From assembly GCF_014905175.1 (NCBI RefSeq), contig NC_057789.1:23928555-23992554 (forward strand): a DNA stretch of 64,000 nucleotides, written 5' to 3'. A model generated the notes under the pieces. The model saw nothing but the letters and a program-made list of their open reading frames with translations, did no database searches and had not been told where the DNA came from. Within the stretch, counting starts at the first letter, position 1. Every line of letters starts with the position of its first letter. Positions 45,930 to 59,225 of the stretch are shown here, one piece after another. The DNA is from Aphidius gifuensis (Eukaryota; Arthropoda; Insecta; Hymenoptera; Braconidae). The translations under genes and the position numbers were made by a program.

Positions 45930-47107
45930 ATTTACCAATCTCCTAATAATCAATAGTAAATAAAGCAAGTAATAAAAAAAAAAATTACTCCAAAAATTAC
46001 AAAAATAAACGACAATATATTCTTGTATAATTATTTTAAAAAAAATTTAACATTAATTATCTTATTATAATTTTCTCTTAAATAAAAAAAAATAAAATTT
46101 AAAAAATAAAGAAAAATATAATTTAATTTATGATAAAATTTAATTAAAATAATTAATTAAACAATAATTATTTATTTAATTAACATACATATAAAATATA
46201 TAAAAATAGAATATTTTTTTTTTAACAAAATTGGAGTAGTTGTTGATTTGACTGACGTCCGGTTTCTCGAAAAAAAAAAAAAAAAAAAAGAACCGGATTC
46301 AAGATGGCGATCAAATTGGCCATGATGGCAATGTTGTACAATAGCCTAATAGAGTTTCTCTCTTTTTATTCCACATATATTATTTCCCTACCATATACCA
46401 AAAAAAATATGGAGTAAAAAATAAAATATCGAAAAAAAATAATTAAAAACTACACAATGATATACAAGTGATTAAAATTAAAATACAGTGTTTAATTTTA
46501 AATTTAAAAAATATTGTGTGTTGGATAAATGGTGAGTATTATTTAGTGTAAATTAAAAATATGATCAAGTAAATATGACCATGTTGGATATGGTGTTGAG
46601 AGAGAGATAAAATTTGAGCCGACACGCGCCCATCATCATTCAGCCGACAATCCGGCATATTTTTTTACGCGGGATTGTGTTAATATATAATAATAATTTT
46701 ATAAAATTTATTTAATAATCTACTTATTGTGTTAAATAATTATACAAACATAAAGCTCTAAAAAATTTAACAGCTTTTTTCCTTTTTTTTTTTTTTTTCT
46801 AAATGTGATGTAAACAATGTGATTACAATTGCCCGCGTGCTCACCGCCATAATTTTTATTTACAATTATAAATTAATAATTCAATGTTATATTGATTGTT
46901 CAGGTAAATCAATTATCTACCATATTTCCCATTGACATATTTAAACCTTGAAAAAAATAAAAAAATAAAAGTGTTTATAAAATATTTCTATTGATTGATT
47001 AACCTAAATATATATATTTTTTTTTGTTTTACAGAAATTATTGTAAAAATACGTGAATTGTATTTGTAATATAGAAATTTTAAATGAGGATAAAATAATT
47101 TAAAGTA
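45930..47107. promoter_or_regulatory. USP36-like 5' flank and leader
   Basis: AT-rich. AAGATGGCGATC (about 46303) matches the YY1/Pho initiator-type motif seen at housekeeping promoters. A spliced leader is likely: candidate donor ATGGTGAGTATT at about 46529, and a pyrimidine tract with TTTTACAG ending at about 47035. Confidence 0.45.
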
Positions 47108-50100
47108 ATGCCTGCAGTTTGTGATCCAGTTGCGGCAGCAATACGCCAATCATTAGATATTGGACGAACAAAATCAGCTGGTGATGATGTATCAATATCA
47201 TTGACAAGTGGTGCATCAAAAATACTACAAAGTGAAATAAAATATGAAAAAATTGATGATTATCAATCAAATGTATTGGACAATCTTAAGACAAAATATA
47301 CTGTCTTAAGTTTACCTAAAATTAATGAACGTAATAATAATAATCAAATGGATAATAATAATGATAAAATGAAAGAAAATAATAATGTTTTATTACGTAA
47401 AAAAAATGATAATAATAAAATTAAAAATGGTCCATCATTACCAGAACCAAGTGTAATATTATATCCATCAGATAAAATACAACTTGGATGGAAAGGTACA
47501 TTTCCAGTTGGTGCTGGAATGTATAATGTTGGTAATACATGTTATTTAAATAGTACATTACAAGCATTATTTCATGTACCAGCACTTGTTAATTGGTTAT
47601 TATCAGATACTCATCATAATTTAAAATGTGAACAAAATGGTAACATAATTAATTTAATATTATATTTATTTATATATTTCGTTGATTAATTAATTTATTA
47701 ATTAATAGGAGGTGGTGGAGGAGAGTGCCTTATTTGTGCCATGGCAAAAACACTTCAATTTAGTCATCAAAAATCTGGCAATGCTATTAAACCATTTTAT
47801 ATTTGTAACAAACTTAAATGTAAGTATAAAAATATAGATATTTTTATATTAAAAAGATTGAAAATTAATTGACAATTGTTGTTTGTTTGTCTGTTTTTTT
47901 TTTTTTCATAGTAATATGCAGGACAATGGTACCAGGACAACAAGAAGATGCACATGAATTTTTACGTTATCTTCTTGAGGGTATGGAACGTGCATATTTA
48001 AATCGTGATAAAGCAAGTAAACTTGATAGTTATTCAAAAGAAACAACACCAATTAATCAAATATTTGGTGGTTATATACGTACTGAAGTTAGATGTCTTC
48101 ATTGTCGTTATGTATCAACAACATTTTCACATTTTCAAGATTTACTTGTTGATATTAGAAAAGCAAGTACACTTGATGAAGCATTATCAAATTATTTTAG
48201 TCGTGAACAACTTGATAATAATGATTATAAATGTGAATCATGTAAAAGACGTGTACCAGCAACAAAACAATTTAGTTTAGAAAAACCACCAAAAGTTTTA
48301 TGTGTACAGCTTAAACGTTTTAGTGTACTTGGTGGTAAAATATCACGTCATATTGGATTTAAACAAACAATTGATATGGGACAATATTTATGGCGTGAAA
48401 ATAATGAACAAACACGTAAATTAAATTATAAATTAATGTCAATTGTAACACATATGGGACCATCTGTTAATTGTGGTCATTATACAGCTGTTGCACAAGT
48501 ATCAACTGGACAATATTATACATTTGATGATGCATCAGTACGTTCAATTAATTTTTCAAATGTCATGAATACAAATCCATATATTATGATATTTGAAATG
48601 GAATCATCATCACATAATCAATTAATTAATAATCAACCAATAAAGCTCAATACATTAAATAATAATAATATTAAAACTATTACAAATAATTGTAATACAT
48701 TAAAATTAACAAGTCCAAAACCATCAACATCAGCTATTACCACAACAACAACAACACCAGCTATTAAAAATGGTCATACAAATGGTATTAGTAAAACACG
48801 TGAACCTGATATGCCAATAATTGGACCACAATTACCACCACCACCACCGCCACCATCATCATCATCAACAAATTTCATTGGCCCACAATTACCACCCCAA
48901 AAAATGAATGATAAATCACAACCAAAAATTGTAATACTTACTAAAAATAGTAAAACATTAAATACTGGTAATAGCTTGGTACCATATGATGGCTCAAGTG
49001 ATGAAGATGATAATACAACAACAACAGCAACAACAACACCAACAGTTAAAAATATAAATACATTAAATAATAATAACAATAATAGTAGTAATAATAATAA
49101 TAGTTCCAACAACACTAATAAAGTTAATAATAACACAAATGGAATTGCTAAAACAACAACAAAAGATGTTGCTAAACTAGAAACCTCAAAAGCCTCAATA
49201 AAATCTTCAAATTTACCTCAAAAATCAAGTGCCTTGTCAGCAAGTACGACAAATGGTAATGATAATATTAAAAATGGTAATGATAAATTAACAGTTGATA
49301 AACAACAACAACAAAATGGTAAAACAGAAAATAAAACAGAAACAAATGGAAAAGATAAATTACAACAGCCAATTAAAATAAAAACTTGTCCAGATGATAG
49401 AGTTTTAACAAAAGCAGCAAGTAGTATTAATGGCTGGGAAGTATCAAAAGATGTGCCTTCACCAGCATCAGCAGCAACACCAAATGGGTGGTCTGTCACT
49501 GATAACAACAAGTATGTTTTTTTGTTTTATTATAAACAATGTATATATTATATAAATTAATTTAAATTATTAATACAATTAATTTAATTATTTCAGAGAT
49601 GATACTAATAATAAAAAATCAAATAATACAACAACAAATTCATCAGTACCAAGTGCAGCAGCACCAAGAAGTTTCAATGGTACAAATAGATCAGAAACAG
49701 TATCACATTTACTCAAGATGTCAAATCGTGGTTACGGCAATCCATCGGGTCAGTACAACAATAAAAAATTGCCAAGTATTATGACAACAAAAACAACAAC
49801 AACAAAATTAATAACATCAACAACATCATCAACAACAACTACTACTACTACTACTTCTACTAATTCTTCTAATTCTTCTAATAAATTATCCTCAATATCC
49901 ATGATATCCTCAAGACAAATAAATTCAACAACGCAGGGAAGCAAGAAAAATTTAATAAGCACTTCAACTCATCGTTGTCGAGCTTGCTGTATTATTGCTG
50001 CCCGTGCGTCTGGAATTAATATCAAGCCAATCCCAAAATATTATCTTAAAAAAAATTCAATTAACACTAAAAACCAATCATCAATTGGCATTTGGATTCC

Positions 50101-50729
50101 TTAATATATTTTTCAATTTTTTTTTTTTTATTCATTTACTCACAAATTCTAATTTTCTTTTCTTCATATCGTCCTTGAAATACATGTTGATCATTAATTC
50201 ATTTGGCATATATTTTTTATTGTTAAATAGCAATAATTTAGTTGGAAAATTTTTTTTTTTTTCTTCAAATTGAAGAAAGAAGAAAAACATTTATATGAAG
50301 ATATTATGTTATTATTAAAAATATATAGTTATTTTGTTAATTTTTTTGTTTAATACAACAGTGACAAGTTGGAATGGAAACAGGACACATTTGGATCGTG
50401 AAGTCGACAATGAAAGACGTGAAGAACGTAAACGTCATTATGATGAAGATGATGAAGAAATGGATCGTGGTAGATGTAGAAAAATTAAAAGTCATCGTGA
50501 ATATGATGGACGTTCAAATCCTGGCTACAATCCATTTCAAGAATATCAAAATGGTAAATCATGGAATAATCGTTCAAGTAGCGGTGGTTATCATCGTCGT
50601 AATGGAAGTAGTTATTACAATACATCAAGTAATAGTCGTGGACGTCATGGGGGTGGTAGTAATCATAGAAATCATCCATACAGATATCATAATAATCATT
50701 CATCACGTGATCATTGGCAACGTAGATAA
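47108..50729 (+). CDS. Ubiquitin-specific protease, USP36/scrawny type
   Basis: Cysteine deubiquitinase of the USP36 (Drosophila scrawny) group, which acts in the nucleolus and on H2B in flies. Exons 47108-47639, 47709-47819, 47912-49511, 49597-49748 and 50362-50729 have consistent phases and give 920 aa. Catalytic elements: Cys box GMYNVGNTCYLNSTLQALFH, His box NCGHYTAVAQ and FDDASV. Also seen are VPGQQEDAHEFLRYLLEGME and two zinc-finger CxxC pairs (CLHC, CESC). The long C-terminal part is Asn/Thr/Ser-rich with polyproline (PQLPPPPPPPSSSS) and ends in a basic Arg/His/Gly/Ser tail. The last exon begins VTSWNG. A histone-H2B deubiquitinase 43 kb from the histone cluster is presumably coincidence. 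Confidence 0.9.
49749..50104 (+). other. Possible intron-retention C-terminus of the USP36-like gene
   Basis: Reading through the donor at 49749 keeps the frame open for 118 codons to a stop at 50104. The extension is Thr/Ser-rich and then has RCRACCIIAA and basic residues. Random AT-rich intron sequence would usually stop sooner, so an alternative isoform is conceivable. There is no direct evidence. Confidence 0.3.
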
Positions 50730-52749
50730 AATGTACTATTTTTATTTTAATTATAATAACAATGTTGATAATTATAACACTAGCTAAAACAAGTGAAAAA
50801 AACAAATAGGATATTATGCTGTTCACAATGATAATGAATAAATAATATTATGAAAATTTACCGACAAAAACGGTTAAAATACCGTAAAGCAATATTATAA
50901 TCTGAAAAAAATTAATAATAATTTGCTTTTTTGATCAATAGACAAAATAATTAAGTTTCATCATGAAAAATTTATCAAAATAAATAACGATAAAATAAAT
51001 TTCGATATAAATTAAAATCATGTAAATAAAATTTACATGATCGTTATTTATTTTTTTGAATTTATTACGACGTTCTAATGAATAATAATAATTAAGTAAA
51101 ATTAAAAAGAAAGAAACAATTAGTGTCATTAATTATTGTATGAGAGTGTGGGATTTTTTTTTTTTTTTTAAATAAATAACGTGTCTTTTTAGTTTTTTTT
51201 TACATGGCATTCATGTGCAATGATGAAATTGCATGTGATTTATTTTTGAAAAAAAAATAATAAAGACTCGATTAATTAAGTTACTCCGGTGTTATTGCGA
51301 GACGTAAATCCGTCCTCATTATAAAACAATTAGTTAAATATAAATATGCCTTTATCAATGTAATTTTTGACTGGATAAATTGACTTACTCCCACCTCAAT
51401 AATTAATGCTAAAATGCTTGTTATAATGGTGTAAAAAAAAAAAAAATTGCCAAGCAGAACTGAATACAATATTAAAATTTGTATAAATTTTTTTTTTTTT
51501 TTTAATATTGATATTTTTTCTGATTTGTACAGCTATTTGTACAAAATTATTATTTCAAATTTGAATTTTTTTTTTTTTTTTTTCATTTTTTTTTTTTATG
51601 GGGCTTGATGGTGTCATGCTTAATCATTATTGTTTATTAAGTCACATACATTATTATATAAATATACATATATATATACACTCACACGTATGAAAATAAA
51701 AACAATAAAAAATTAATTAAACTAAAACGAAATTGTTTATAGTAATATCTTTTTTTTTTAACTTATTTGTTATTTGTTTTAGTTGTAACAATTTTAGGTA
51801 AATTTTAAAATAATTTAAATAATTTATGATTATTTAAATGTTGGTTTTTTTTGTTGTTGTTTTAAATATGTAAATTTTTTTTTTTTTTAATAGGAGAATT
51901 TTAATATTAAATATACAATTGTACCTCGCGCTTTTTTTTTTAATTTTTTTTTTTTTGTTTTAAAAATAGCCAAAAAATTTTATAACAAAAATAAATCATT
52001 GCGTAATTTTAATGTAGGTAGTATTAGGCTTTTAATAATAATTGTAAAAATTATTTAGTTATGAAAAAAAAAAAATTTAGTTAATAACAATTATGCGTCG
52101 TTAGTCAAAAAAAAAAAATTAATGGAAAAAAAAAATTGTACGAATTTTTTTCGTCAGTTAATTTACTGAGGATTAAAAAAAAATGGGATTAATTTTAATT
52201 GAAAAATAATAAAAGTACACATTAATAAATGAAATATATTTATAAAAATTATTTTTCTTATTTAAATAATTATAAAATAATTATTGTTTCTTTTTTTATA
52301 ATTTTCATGTAAATTTAGTTTAAAATAATATTTAAATTTGTAAATTTTGTATATAATCAATTTATTTAAAAAATAAATTGATATAATTATTATCAGCTGT
52401 ATCAAAAGTTAAAAACTATTCGCATTTAAAAAAAAAAAAAGTAGAACATTTGAATGAAAATAAAAAACAAAAAACGTCATATAAAATATAGTCAAATTTT
52501 CGGTAATTAAATATGTTAATTTAAACAATAAAAAATAATATTATTAACAATAAAAAAAATTGTAAAAAATTATTGTTAATTAATTTTCAAAAAATAAATT
52601 GAAGAAAAAACAATTTAAATAAAACAAATTAAAGAAAATTACACAAATAAATCAAAAGTCATTTGTTTTTTTTATTTTTCAATGAAATTACTTCAAGTAT
52701 TTTCATTTGTTTATAAAACATAAATTTTTTTTTAATTCATTAAGTTGTC
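50730..52749. other. Gene-free AT-rich stretch
   Basis: Many homopolymer runs. No gene, RNA or structured repeat is seen. Confidence 0.55.
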
Positions 52750-53706
52750 ATGGAGCAAGAGGAACTTGTTGACTGTGATCCTGGTGAATATATAATTCTT
52801 TCTGATCAAATAAGCCTTCTCGAAACGCTAATTCAAAACGTAATAAAATAAATAATTTCTAGTATTAATTAAAAACCTTTAAAATATAAATTAATATTTA
52901 TTTTTAGCATGCAATTTTACGTGCTGAAATTCCTCAGTGTCTACTAATAAAAACCGAGCTTGATAATAATTATGAAAACTTCAACAACCTATCAGGTAAT
53001 TTAAAAAGCAAATTAGAATCATTGATAATATTGGCAGGACGTTTACCAGTCAATGAGAGAAAAAGAATAATAATTTTTACTGAAAAAATAAAATATTCAT
53101 GGAAACAAATGGCTAAAAAGGTATAAAATAAAAAATATATTAAATTATATATGTAAATAATTACTAATAAATAATATTTAATTTTAGCTAACAGATGAAC
53201 ATGCTGGTTTTTTCGTTGCTAGTAAAACAAATTATGGATTACCATTGACATCATTAATGAATACAATTAAAAATGAAACATCTGCTGTACAAATATCACT
53301 AGTTATTGGTGAAGAATTATACGACAAAGAATATATTATTAAAGGTAAAATATATTGCAATGAAATAAATCATTTATTAAATAAAATGAATGGATGTGAT
53401 GAAAAAGTACAACAGTATTTAATAATGCCAAAATTGAGTATTCATATTCAAGAGCTTGATTCAATGATTGAAATATTTGCATCACGTACAAATTTATTAT
53501 CATTAAAACATAAACAATGCAATGATTTTAATAGTGTTTTTACATCTTTATCTGGTTTATTAACTGGTGAAATTTATGGCTGGTTACCAGTTGATCCAAG
53601 AATAATAAAAACACAAAATAGTAAAAATAATAAATCAGTTGTTGTTACTAAAAATAATCGTCGTACACAAATTAAAAGTTTACGACATTTACCATTATTT
53701 CATTGA
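52750..53706 (+). CDS. Unrecognised protein, three exons
   Basis: Exons 52750-52839, 52908-53120 and 53188-53706 (all phase 0) give 273 aa. It starts MEQEELVDCDPGEYIILSDQ. A predicted helical central part (SLLETLIQNHAILR, FTEKIKYSWKQMAKK) is followed by FVASKTNYGLPLTSLMNTIK. The end is basic (NNRRTQIKSLRHLPLFH). No signal peptide or membrane segment. Three coherent exons with good splice sites support a real gene; I do not recognise the family. It converges with the TXNDC3-like gene, with under 200 bp between the stops. Confidence 0.75.
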
Positions 53707-53901
53707 CGAAAAAAAAGAATACTTGTTAATTGTTTAATTATTTTAACAATTATATATTTAATTGTATTTTGTTTTGTTTAATTTTTTTTGTAATAAATAA
53801 TGTTAACTTACTGACAAATAGTAAAATTTTAATGATCAATAAAATATATTTTACCAAAAGCAACATGTTTCTTGATGATTACCAGCATGATTCAATTATT
53901 T

Positions 53902-56131
53902 TTAAATCTGTTCATTTGATTCTGTTACTACAATTTGTTCTTCATTATTTCCATCAGCATCTTCTAATTTTTCTTCATCATCAGATTGTTCATCTGGACC
54001 AGTCACATCAGGAAAATATAATTTAGATTCTTCAATAGCTGTTTCAGGATTTTCACTAACATGATAAGGTCCAATACCAGCAAATGTTAAAAATGCTTCT
54101 GATCCAACTTTTTTAACAACACAAACAAAAGTTTCAAATCTAAAAAGAAAATTGTGTACAAAAATAAAAAATTAAACAGCCATATTATTTAATAATTAGA
54201 AAATAAAATATTACCCAGTTTTTTCTTCAATCTTTTCATCAAATTCATCAATTGTTGTTGCTATTAATTTAGCTTCTGGTGGTTTATCACGTTCAAATAT
54301 ACCAAAATTCAATACTTCTGATTCTTGCATTTCCAATACAACTTTTAATTCATTTTTTCTTGTACTATCATACTTGAATACCATTATTGGTGTTTTTTCT
54401 GTTTTATCCTCGTACTTGTATCGATGAAAAAATTGATGATTAATAAATTGACAATTAATAAAATTAAATAAATACTTACAGGATATGTAGTATCAAGATA
54501 TTTTTGAAAAATAGTTTTAAAAACCATAATTTTATTCAATGGATTTGATGGTGACCATACAACTGGAAAAATTAAATTTTCCTTGCCAAGTGGAATTGAT
54601 GCTGGCTTATGACGTTCACCAAAACTTGATGAAATAAATTAATCAATCAAATTAATCAATGAATAATGTATTGTAATTTATTTAAAATTAAATACTAACC
54701 ATCCTTCAGGAAGTTGTGTAAATAATGGTGGTAATATTGGCTCACCAAATAACAAACTAAGAAGATATCTTTCAACATCCATCTCTGGACGATTTTCATT
54801 TACTTTTAATCTCATAAACATACATTTTCCTTCAGTAAATAGCTGCATACCTTCTGGTGTTATTTCCCAATCAGACTAGTAAACGAAAACAAAATAAATA
54901 TATACTCTTTTGTTTTGTTAATTAATTTTTTTCTTTACTTACGTGTTGAAGCATCGACATGACAAGATCTTCATCCAATCGTTTTCTCAATTCTTGTTCA
55001 ATTGTATAATTATATGGTAATACATTTTCAGTTAAATCCATGTATGGTATACTTGATTTTTTATCACGTTTATGTCCTTCTTCATCTTTGAAAACCCATG
55101 GATACAACAAAAGACAAGTTTCATTTATCAATGAATTTTCTAAATGTTTTATTTCAGCTTCATATTGGGATTTTAATTCAGCCTCTGTTATTTATATATT
55201 AAAAAATTTTCATAATATATTTATTCAATTACCTATTTATATTTCTTTTTTTTAACATGAAAAATATTGCAAACCTTTTTGAGCTCTTTTTGCTTGTTCT
55301 TTTGCTAAACGCTCTTCTTCCATTATTTTTAATCTTTTTTGTTCCTCTGGACTTCTCTCATTAACTGGTATACAAAATCTTAAATATAAAAAACATATTT
55401 CAATTTGTGTATTTAATATTTATTAGTTTTTTTTTTTTAATAAAAACCAACTCATGAGTTTCGTTATTTTGAATTTTTTGTAATTCGTCAGTTAACATTT
55501 TTTGTAGTTCTGGGCAATATGCACCAAACATTAAATTGACCATCATACCATTCTAAAAAAATAAAAATTATTATTCAATTGAAATTAGATAAATTTTATT
55601 GATAAATTTACATGAATAAACATCCAAGTTGGTTCACTTTTGCCTCGAAAACGTTCAAGATCAGTTATATTATCACATTTTGCCTGAAAAAAATTTTTAA
55701 AAATTAATAACCATACAATGTTAACTAGATTAATTAATTATTAATTAATTTTTTATCTTTTAATTATATTTACCGTAGCATAACTCAGTAAATCACCTCC
55801 AATTTCCATTTTGATTTTTTTAAGAATACTTACCATTCCGCTGCAAGGTCCACTCCAGTCCGAATAAATATCAACAACTTAAAATAATTATTAATTAGTT
55901 TGTTAATTCATTTATTGGACAATAATTTATCTCACCTACTAGACCTTTTCTTTCTAATATTTTAGCCCATTCATCGTCATTTGTAACTTCAGTTTGAAGA
56001 GCAGCTGGTGCATTTTTTTTAGCCATTTTTCTGGTCCTTGTAAGACCTCCCTGAAATCGAAATTATCAAAGTTAATTTTACTTTAATGTAATTTCGAATT
56101 ACTTATTAATTACCCTTTTTCGATTCAACAT
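53902..56131 (-). CDS. Thioredoxin-domain protein, TXNDC3/NME8-like
   Basis: Eleven exons with fully consistent phases (56131-56114, 56050-55936, 55877-55774, 55683-55612, 55552-55452, 55378-55275, 55184-54943, 54875-54700, 54624-54480, 54414-54215, 54139-53902), 504 aa. The N-terminal thioredoxin fold has WSGPCSGM in place of WCGPC, so the first active-site Cys is Ser, then CDNITDLERFRGKSEPTWMF. A short coiled coil follows (EEQKRLKIMEEERLAKEQAK) with a long insect-type C-terminal domain. No nucleoside-kinase domain is visible. Relatives are axonemal/outer-arm-dynein-associated, so sperm flagellar expression is likely in an insect (inference). The start at 56131 adds MLNRKRGGLTRTRK before a second Met at 56008. 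Confidence 0.82.
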
Positions 56132-57538
56132 TTTTCAATTGATATATTAAAGAAATTTTTAAATTAAAACGAGCTAACATCTGTACTGTATCAAGTGAAC
56201 AAATAAACTGACAAATATCAGCAAAAAAAAATTATTATTATATTGTTTTAAAAATTTATTATTTTGTTGAGCATTTAGCGTGTATCAGAATTTCGTGGCG
56301 ACGATATCGAGCAAGGCACGCGACGTTATATTGATGAATATTAGTAGATAAAAGAAATTATTTTATTTATCTTAATTTATAATTCTCGATATTAAAAAAA
56401 TCGAAAAAAAGACAATAATAATTTTTTATCTTGTTCTTTTCTTTTTACAAAAAAAAAAATAAATTTGTAAATAAATTAAAATTATTTAATTTATAAGAAA
56501 ATAATATTTTTTTTTACTATCTTTAAATTGACCTAAAAAAAATTATAAATCTTTTTTTTTTTTTGTAAATTTAATTATCCAGTTGAAAAGAAAAAGAAGA
56601 AATTTTTTAAAAGTTTATTGTCACGAACCTTTTATTATTTTTTTTCTTTTTATTGTTGTAATTTTTATAAATTTACTTTTTATTTAATATTTAATTGCCA
56701 ATTAAAAAATCGAAACATAATATAAAACCTGAAATAAGAATAAAGAATAATTATTTATTTGGATATTTAATTTGTTAAAAATATATGATGATCAATATTT
56801 TTTAGTTATATGTACATTTTAGCTGCACGACATCCTCATTCGTGACACCAAAATGATAATAATGATGGAACATGTAATTTATTATAAACTGAATAAGCGA
56901 ATGAACCATAGCAACAAATAAATTTTTCTTTAGCTATTCGTGATTAACATTTACAAATCATCAGACAACCAAATCAGTCATATATTTATTTGCTTCAGAC
57001 ACCATCAAGTTTCCAACTAAAAAAAAACCAACAACAACATACTAATTATTAACAATATATATTTTTTCTAATTTATACATATTGCAATTAGCTGATTTAT
57101 TTGTTTAAATAATTTTATTTCTATTACCTTGTACTGATATTTTTTTCACACCAAAACTGTTGATGACCAAACGAAACATTTCAACGTTGCCTGGGATACA
57201 GATTTTATTATCAAGACATCAGAGAAATTTTTTAAATCCATAAAATCATTTTTTAGTTTAAAAAAAAATTAAATAAGCTTAAAATTTTGCAAACATTTTG
57301 TAAATAATAAATTAACCTTAACTGTAAATTTAAAATGAAAAAAAAAAAAAGAAAATGAAAAACAAATTGTTTTTAATGATTAGGAATAAAAATATTATTA
57401 TAATTATTATACCATGTGTATTAAACAATAAACAAAAAAAAAAAAGAAGACAAATTATTGCATGAAAGAAAAACGAAACAATTTTTTTGTTAAATAATTA
57501 AAATTTATTATGAAAAATTGATAATAAATTGATGATAA
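56132..57538. other. Intergenic, no gene seen
   Basis: AT-rich. A slightly GC-richer patch at 56270-56330 (CGTGGCGACGATATCGAGCA) is probably the TXNDC3-like promoter. Nothing is supported at 56800-57200. Confidence 0.5.
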
Positions 57539-58366
57539 TTAAATATTATGATGTGGTGGAGGTGGTGGTATATGCATACCACCAGCAAGAATTGATGGAG
57601 GTGGTGGTACTGGATTAAACATTGGTGGTCTTGGTGGTGGTGGTACTCCCATCATTTGATTACCATGTCCAGGTCTTATAAGTGGTACTGGTGGTGGTGG
57701 TACTTTTCCAATTGATGGTTTTTCATTTTTAAATGCAAATTGTAAGAAAAATTGTTTAGTATCTCTATTCCAATATGTCCAAAATTTACCTTCAGCTTTT
57801 TCAACTTCTCTACTTGGTACTTTAAATGCAATTGTTTCATATGGCTCAGCAGCAAATAATAAATATTGCCATTTACGATCTGGTGGTTCAACTCTTTGTT
57901 CATATGCTGACATAAAACGATGACGTGGTACAGCACTATCAGCAACTTCTGGATAATCAACTTGAAATAATAAACTTTGTTGTCCACTTTCTGGATCTCT
58001 TTGTTTTGTAACACGATAACCAGGTCTACCAATTTTAACAAATTTTTTTGGTTCAACTCTAGGTTTTTCTGGTGCAAGTGTTTGTGGTGCTTCTTTAGCT
58101 TCTTTAGCAGCTCTTCTTGCTAAATTTGCTTGATGTTTTTTACCCTGTGTATGAGCTAAATAACTACCTTCATTATTATGAAGTGTTAAACAAAGTTTAC
58201 ACTCATATGAACCAAGATGATTTTTCATAAAATATGGATCCTTGTTAAGATCAATTGTTTCAAGGGCCAATTGACGAAGACGCTCACGACGATCTCTGTT
58301 ACTTTCTGACCAAGATGCTACACCACCACCTCCAGTTTTACCACCAGCACGATTTTGGAAATCCAT
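57539..58366 (-). CDS. Sf3a2: Splicing factor 3A subunit 2
   Basis: U2 snRNP component (SF3a66/SAP62) needed for A-complex assembly. A single-exon 275-aa ORF: MDFQNRAGGKTGGGGVASWS, then a matrin-type C2H2 zinc finger at about residues 56-80 (YECKLCLTLHNNEGSYLAHT plus QGKKH). The conserved core includes EKPRVEPKKFVKIGRPGYRV, FAAEPYETIAFKVPSREVEK and FWTYWNRDTKQFFLQFAFK. A short proline-rich tail (VPPPPRPPMF, IPPPPPHHNI) is much shorter than the human heptad-repeat tail, as in other insects. Complete. Confidence 0.96.
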   Translation of the reverse strand: MDFQNRAGGKTGGGGVASWSESNRDRRERLRQLALETIDLNKDPYFMKNHLGSYECKLCLTLHNNEGSYLAHTQGKKHQANLARRAAKEAKEAPQTLAPEKPRVEPKKFVKIGRPGYRVTKQRDPESGQQSLLFQVDYPEVADSAVPRHRFMSAYEQRVEPPDRKWQYLLFAAEPYETIAFKVPSREVEKAEGKFWTYWNRDTKQFFLQFAFKNEKPSIGKVPPPPVPLIRPGHGNQMMGVPPPPRPPMFNPVPPPPSILAGGMHIPPPPPHHNI

Positions 58367-59225
58367 TTTATTTTATTCTACAAAAAAATAATATTCAATA
58401 ACAATTATAATTACTATAGGTACAAAATATACTTCACTATTTAGAGGTTAGATTATAAATATCAAACCTTGTTTTTTTAATATTTTGGAGTATAATTATT
58501 CTGCTTATTAAATTATATTTTTATTTTTAGATATTTACTCCGAAATTTAATTTTAATTTTCATTTACACTTGTACAATTTTGTTAATAGTTGAATAGTAA
58601 TTTATTTAGTAAATAAATGTTGACATTTTTGCTGTTGTTTTTTTCCCTCTCCCACACAAACACACTGCACACAATGTGTAAACAAAATGCCGGATTTTTT
58701 AAAGGTAAAAACGAGAGCTATTGTACCGATAATAATAAAAAATTTGCACCTCAATAATTAATAATAATAATAATAATTAATATTTAATAATAAGAAAAAG
58801 AGGTTTTATAAAAATAATTATTTTTATAATTTCGCTGATGAAATTTTACAATTTCGATACAAGTTTAAGACAATATTTTCGATAATGACGGCATTGATTG
58901 AAAACAGCTCATGCTAGAGAAATAATAACAAGGAAAACTATCACTGCATTTGATTTTCTATGTGAACTGATGTGAACAGTACAAGCAATGTGCACAAATT
59001 TACAATTTAAAAACTGTACATCAACTTCCTGAGATTTGTCCTAACAATATCTTAAAAAAAATTTACATTTAAAACATCTTTTTTTGCTAAACTCGTAGCT
59101 ATTTAGAACTTCAATAAACTTTAACAAAGTTTCTTTTTATTTATTCATTTTTTATTTAAATAACCAATTTAAATTTTAGTTAGATTAAAAAGTTGAAAAT
59201 TATAAATTAATTATTTAGAAAATAT

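Noticed and set aside
48774..49136. Minus-strand Leu/Val-rich 120-aa frame
   Set aside because: Antisense of the Asn/Thr/Pro-rich USP36-like region.
55831..55838. GTAAGTATT donor inside the TXNDC3-like exon 3
   Set aside because: No usable acceptor within reach, and reading through gives the expected thioredoxin helix (MVSILKKIKMEIGGD).
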